A stretch of 17,611 nt of DNA from Bacillota bacterium. Its GTDB lineage: Bacteria; Bacillota; Clostridia; Lachnospirales; Lachnospiraceae. Both the position numbers and the translations under genes were made by a program. A model generated the notes under the pieces. That model was not told where the DNA came from and did no database searches. It worked only from the letters and a program-made list of their open reading frames with translations. Position 1 is the stretch's first letter. Each line of letters opens with the position of its first letter. Shown here piece after piece: positions 14,980 through 17,611 of the stretch. Location of the stretch: the NCBI GenBank assembly GCA_023415635.1, contig JAEZJV010000028.1:1-17611 (forward strand). Direction: 5' to 3'.

Positions 14980-15170
14980 TTATCCACAGTATCCACAGTA
15001 TTATCAACATATTTTCTGATAATAGCTGTGGATACTTTTTTTCTATTTTTTTTTCTACAAAGATAGATTTATGTTAAAAGCAAGTCAGATTTCCTCTATA
15101 TTTCCTAATTAATTAACATAATTTTACATTTTTTTAACTAATTTCATCCACATTATCCACAGTATCCACA
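14980..15170. promoter_or_regulatory. DnaA-box cluster flanking an AT-rich tract
   Basis: Perfect DnaA boxes TTATCCACA lie at 14980-14988 and 15153-15161. One-mismatch boxes are GTATCCACA at 14989-14997 and 15162-15170, TCATCCACA at 15144-15152, TTATCAACA at 15001-15009, and inverted TGTGGATAC at 15027-15035. Several abut with no spacer. The tract between the clusters (15036-15143) is about 82% A+T by hand count. The arrangement resembles an origin/unwinding layout or a DnaA-controlled regulatory region in front of the helicase-loader genes. Which one it is cannot be settled from sequence alone. Two of the boxes (14989 and 15027) also form the arms of the murC terminator. Confidence 0.65.
14989..15042 (+). 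terminator. Terminator of murC
   Basis: GTATCCACAG (14989-14998) pairs with CTGTGGATAC (15026-15035). The stem continues as TATTATCA (14999-15006) with TGATAATA (15017-15024), with one bulged G and a 10-base loop. Seven T residues (15036-15042) follow. It starts nine bases after the murC stop. Its outer arms are DnaA-box sequence. Confidence 0.9.
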
Positions 15171-15226
15171 ATTGTTTCATACTCTGAAACCCCTGAAAAT
15201 GGGCTATTTTCAACTGAATTTTTGTG

Positions 15227-15235
15227 TGCTATAAT
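15227..15235 (+). promoter_or_regulatory. Extended -10 promoter of the dnaD-dnaI operon
   Basis: TGCTATAAT (15227-15235) is a perfect extended -10 element (TGn plus TATAAT). Only a poor -35, TTTTCA (15207-15212), lies 17 bp upstream, which is acceptable for extended -10 promoters. Transcription would begin near 15241, about 40 bases before the gene. The DnaA boxes end 57 bp upstream of this element. Confidence 0.65.
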
Positions 15236-15281
15236 GTGCACGATGAGCAGATTATGGGTAAAGGGAGGGTACTATTCAATT

Positions 15282-16361
15282 ATGAATAAAATTTCATTAC
15301 ATGCCGAAGGTATATCTGACATTACTATTATTCCTAATTCATTTATTGACCAATTCATGCCGTCAGCAAACGGTGCGTATGTTAAGGTCTATCTGTATCT
15401 TCTGCGTTGCTTTTCCGGGAATTGCCCGGAGGTTACGATCTCTTCCATTGCCGACCGACTGGACAATACAGAAAAGGATATCCTACGGGCATTGGCTTAC
15501 TGGGAAAAATTAAATCTTCTAAAGCTTACGAGAAATGCACAGAAGGAAATCACCGATATCAGGCTGGTAGATTTAAACAGTATAAAAAGCGAGAATTGCC
15601 TAATCACCGGTAGAGATTCTGAACTGGATGAAATCGCTGTCAGTATACATACAGAGACGAAGCCTGCCGGAAGGCAGAGCTATTCTGCAGAGCAGATTGC
15701 CAGCTTTACCAGCAATGACGAGATCAAATATGCCATGAATATCGTCGAGCTTTATCTGGATCGTCCATTAAAGCCCATGGATCTTCAGTTAATTCTATAT
15801 CTTTATGAGGAGCTGCATTTCTCCTCCGAATTAATTATGTATTTGTATGAATACTGTGTATCTAAGGGGAAAAAGAATGCTTCTTATATCGAAGCAGTCG
15901 CTCTGACCTGGGCTGAGGAGGGCATCGATACAGAAGCAAAGGCCAAGGAGGCTACAGTAACCCATAGCGAGCACTATAACGTCGTCAATAAAGCCTTTGG
16001 ATTGAATCGAGCTCCGGGGCAGATTGAGCGTCAATACATTACGAAATGGGTGGAGGTATTCGGTTTCTCGGATGATATCATTTCCGAAGCATGCAACCGG
16101 ACTATTCTGCGTACTCAGAAACCGGATTTTAAGTATACTGATAAAATCCTGGAGACCTGGTATAAGAAAAATGCCAAGAGCATGACGGATATTACCAGAC
16201 TCGATGAGGAGTTTTCTAAAGCCGGCAAGAGCTCGGAGGCGAACAAGATCACCACCATGATTAAGTCTTCCCCCAACAAGTTCAACCAATTTCCTCAGAG
16301 AACCTATACCGCCCAGGATTATGCCGAACTGGAGCGCAAGCTTATGAATAAAGGTCTATAA
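15282..16361 (+). CDS. DnaD domain-containing replication initiation protein
   Basis: A 359-residue DnaD/DnaB-like primosomal protein, which remodels origin DNA and helps load the replicative helicase. The N-terminal winged-helix part (about 15-85) contains PNSFIDQFMPSANGAYVKVYLYLLR and TEKDILRALAYWE. Two DnaD C-terminal (DDBH2-type) domains follow, at about 135-215 and 232-305. Each ends in the YxxxIxxxW-like helix: YIEAVALTW (202-210) and YTDKILETW (285-293). The tail FNQFPQRTY is typical of clostridial members. The frame extends back to a TTG at 15222, but that would include the promoter. I place the start at the ATG 15282-15284, behind AAGGGAGGG (spacing about 12, somewhat long), where family similarity begins. 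The helicase-loader gene follows 13 bases later, so the two are surely co-transcribed. Confidence 0.9.
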   Translation: MNKISLHAEGISDITIIPNSFIDQFMPSANGAYVKVYLYLLRCFSGNCPEVTISSIADRLDNTEKDILRALAYWEKLNLLKLTRNAQKEITDIRLVDLNSIKSENCLITGRDSELDEIAVSIHTETKPAGRQSYSAEQIASFTSNDEIKYAMNIVELYLDRPLKPMDLQLILYLYEELHFSSELIMYLYEYCVSKGKKNASYIEAVALTWAEEGIDTEAKAKEATVTHSEHYNVVNKAFGLNRAPGQIERQYITKWVEVFGFSDDIISEACNRTILRTQKPDFKYTDKILETWYKKNAKSMTDITRLDEEFSKAGKSSEANKITTMIKSSPNKFNQFPQRTYTAQDYAELERKLMNKGL

Positions 16362-16374
16362 GGAGTCTCATACT

Positions 16375-17367
16375 ATGGCGTTAAAAAATGATCAATATAA
16401 TCAGATCTTACGAGAATATGATTATCGAAGGCTTCAGAATAAGCATGATCTGGACCGCCGGATTGCCCAGGCTTACAGTCTAATTCCTGAGCTCAAGCTT
16501 TTGGAGGAGGAGCTTATCTCTCTGTCTGCCGAAAGCGGCCGTATGGCCCTTCGCGGAGATGACAGCGATCTGAGGGCCCTAAAATCAAAATTACAGGACC
16601 TATACCTACGTAAAAAGCAGCTTTTAGCAGACCATCATCTTCCTGCTGATTATCTGGACATGCAGTATCAATGCAGTAAATGTCAAGATACCGGCTACAT
16701 TGGTAAGGAAAAATGTAACTGCTTCAAGCAGGCAATTGCAGATCTGATGTATTCTGATTCCAATATTAAGACAATTTTGGCCAGTGAGAATTTTAAAAGG
16801 TTTTCCTTCGAATATTATTCTGATGATGATATCGATGAAACACTAGGATTGTCTCCCCTTTCTAATATGCAGAAGATTGTGGCGAGCTGCAAGGGTTTCA
16901 TCAAGCATTTTCACGCGCATCATGATAATCTATTGCTGATCGGGAATACTGGTGTGGGCAAGACTTTTTTGGCCAACTGCATTGCCAAAGAGCTGCTTGA
17001 CCGGGGCTTTACCGTAATCTATCTGACTGCCTTCCGACTATTTGACATTCTTGAAAAGCATAAATTCAGTAAGGACGAAGAAGACTCCTATACAGCCGCC
17101 AATCAGTTTGATTATATCTTAGATTGTGATTTATTAATTATTGATGATTTGGGTACGGAATTGAATAATGCATTTACAAACTCTCAATTATATCTAATAA
17201 TTAACGAACGTCTGCTTCGCCAAAAATCAACTGTCATCTCTACTAATCTATCTCTGCCAAATATTAATGCCGTCTATGGTGAACGTGTTTTTTCAAGAAT
17301 TGTCAGCAGCTATAGTGTCCATCGTATTATTGGAGAGGACATTCGTCTGCATAAGGCAGTCAAATGA
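16375..17367 (+). CDS. Replicative helicase loader (DnaI/DnaC-like AAA+ ATPase)
   Basis: A 330-residue helicase loader of the DnaC/DnaI type, expected to place the DnaB-type helicase on origin DNA. The N-terminal 95 residues are helical and charged. A zinc-binding knot follows, C100-x2-C103 ... C114-x-C116 (YQCSKCQDTGYIGKEKCNC), as in Bacillus DnaI. The AAA+ domain has Walker A GNTGVGKT (190-197), Walker B LLIIDDLG (253-260), sensor 1 STNL (289-292) and arginines in GERVFSRIV (302-310) that could serve as the arginine finger. AGGAG at 16361-16365, overlapping the upstream stop, lies nine bases before the ATG. The DnaD-like gene just upstream gives a complete helicase-loading pair. Assignment to DnaI rather than to an IstB-type transposition ATPase rests on the zinc knot and context. 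Confidence 0.92.
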   Translation: MALKNDQYNQILREYDYRRLQNKHDLDRRIAQAYSLIPELKLLEEELISLSAESGRMALRGDDSDLRALKSKLQDLYLRKKQLLADHHLPADYLDMQYQCSKCQDTGYIGKEKCNCFKQAIADLMYSDSNIKTILASENFKRFSFEYYSDDDIDETLGLSPLSNMQKIVASCKGFIKHFHAHHDNLLLIGNTGVGKTFLANCIAKELLDRGFTVIYLTAFRLFDILEKHKFSKDEEDSYTAANQFDYILDCDLLIIDDLGTELNNAFTNSQLYLIINERLLRQKSTVISTNLSLPNINAVYGERVFSRIVSSYSVHRIIGEDIRLHKAVK

Positions 17368-17397
17368 AGAATATACAATATATTCTCGAAATCTGTC

Positions 17398-17427
17398 TTG
17401 ACTTGCGAATTTAATATATGATATAAC
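17398..17427 (+). promoter_or_regulatory. Promoter of prs
   Basis: TTGACT (17398-17403) and TATAAC (17422-17427) are separated by 18 bp. The promoter lies about 50 bases upstream of the prs start codon. A perfect AT-rich dyad, GAATATA-CAA-TATATTC (17369-17385), lies 12 bases upstream of the -35 box and starts right after the helicase-loader stop. With no T-run after it, it is a better operator than terminator candidate. Confidence 0.6.
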
Positions 17428-17475
17428 GTTAATGGCTTTTAAACTTAATACTTAATTTCTATGGAGGGAAATCTA

Positions 17476-17611
17476 ATGTCAAAGAACGAGAAGATCGTAG
17501 AAACAATTCCTGTGGGGCCGCTAGGTATCATTGCTCTGGAAAGCTGCAAGCACCTAGGAGAACGTGTAAATGACTATCTTGTTGAATGGCGCAATTCAAG
17601 AGAAAGCGAGC
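17476..17611 (+). CDS. prs: Ribose-phosphate pyrophosphokinase, N-terminal part (runs off the window)
   Basis: The first 45 codons of a gene that continues past the window edge. The translation begins MSKNEKIVETIPVGPLGIIA and continues ESCKHLGERVNDYLVEWR. This N-terminus is characteristic, as I recall it, of the longer PRPP synthetases of Lachnospiraceae, which make phosphoribosyl pyrophosphate from ribose-5-phosphate and ATP for nucleotide synthesis. GGAGGG (17463-17468) seven bases before the ATG fixes the start, and a separate promoter precedes it. No catalytic motif is inside the window, so the call rests on N-terminal resemblance. The presence of prs near spoVG, pth and mfd, as in Bacillus, supports it. 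Confidence 0.72.
   Translation, partial: MSKNEKIVETIPVGPLGIIALESCKHLGERVNDYLVEWRNSRESE

Noticed and set aside
15222..15281. Longer start (TTG at 15222) for the DnaD-like protein.
   Set aside because: The extra 20 codons cover the extended -10 promoter and the ribosome site, and family similarity begins at the ATG at 15282.
1..17611. CRISPR arrays, tRNA or rRNA genes, and phage or defence genes.
   Set aside because: No regularly spaced 25-40-bp repeats, no tRNA cloverleaf with a TψC-like segment, no rRNA sequence and no nuclease/toxin families were seen on reading both strands.

Overview
The window looks like a chromosomal segment of a low-to-moderate GC, spore-forming Firmicute of the Clostridia, most likely family Lachnospiraceae. 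The pointers are clostridial-style A/T-rich promoters and GGAGG ribosome sites, SpoVG, a DUF1846 protein, a DUF4003 protein, a parvulin lipoprotein, and a DnaD-like/DnaI-like helicase-loader pair followed by a ribose-phosphate pyrophosphokinase start. Family assignments are made by eye from protein sequence; no search was run.

Layout. Bases 1-455 hold no complete gene. They contain degenerate ~20-bp repeats that resemble an insertion-sequence end, then a promoter for the DUF1846 gene (456-1961, +). A perfect bidirectional terminator (2057-2103) separates it from a minus-strand run that reads DUF4003 protein, pth, mfd, PrsA-like foldase lipoprotein (8861 down to 2220), with a promoter at 8906-8934. 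Next come a 5'-truncated CPBP-protease remnant (about 9012-9296, +) and a second strong bidirectional terminator (9305-9352). A minus-strand sugar-phosphate operon follows: cupin-type glucose-6-phosphate isomerase, 3-hexulose-6-phosphate synthase (hxlA) and 6-phospho-3-hexuloisomerase (hxlB), preceded by an RpiR/SIS regulator with its own terminator. A palindrome-rich intergenic block (11563-11710) lies between regulator and operon. spoVG (-) and murC (+) diverge from a 520-bp region with promoters for both. Finally, dnaD-like, dnaI/dnaC-like and the 5' end of prs run on the plus strand.

How the genes work together. Most are core functions: tRNA recycling (Pth), transcription-coupled repair (Mfd), protein folding outside the membrane (PrsA-like), peptidoglycan precursor synthesis (MurC), septation/sporulation regulation (SpoVG), replication initiation (DnaD-like, DnaI-like) and PRPP synthesis (Prs). 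spoVG, prs, pth and mfd also lie together near the origin in Bacillus subtilis, so this may be a rearranged origin-proximal neighbourhood. The accessory part is the ribulose-monophosphate cassette, which would interconvert ribulose-5-phosphate plus formaldehyde with fructose-6-phosphate and glucose-6-phosphate.

The most striking non-coding signal is between murC and the helicase-loader genes. Seven DnaA-box-like 9-mers, two of them perfect TTATCCACA, sit in two clusters around a ~108-bp tract that is about 82% A+T. An exact 18-bp double box (TTATCCACAGTATCCACA) occurs once in each cluster. This suggests DnaA control of helicase-loader expression, or a DnaA-titration or origin-like site.
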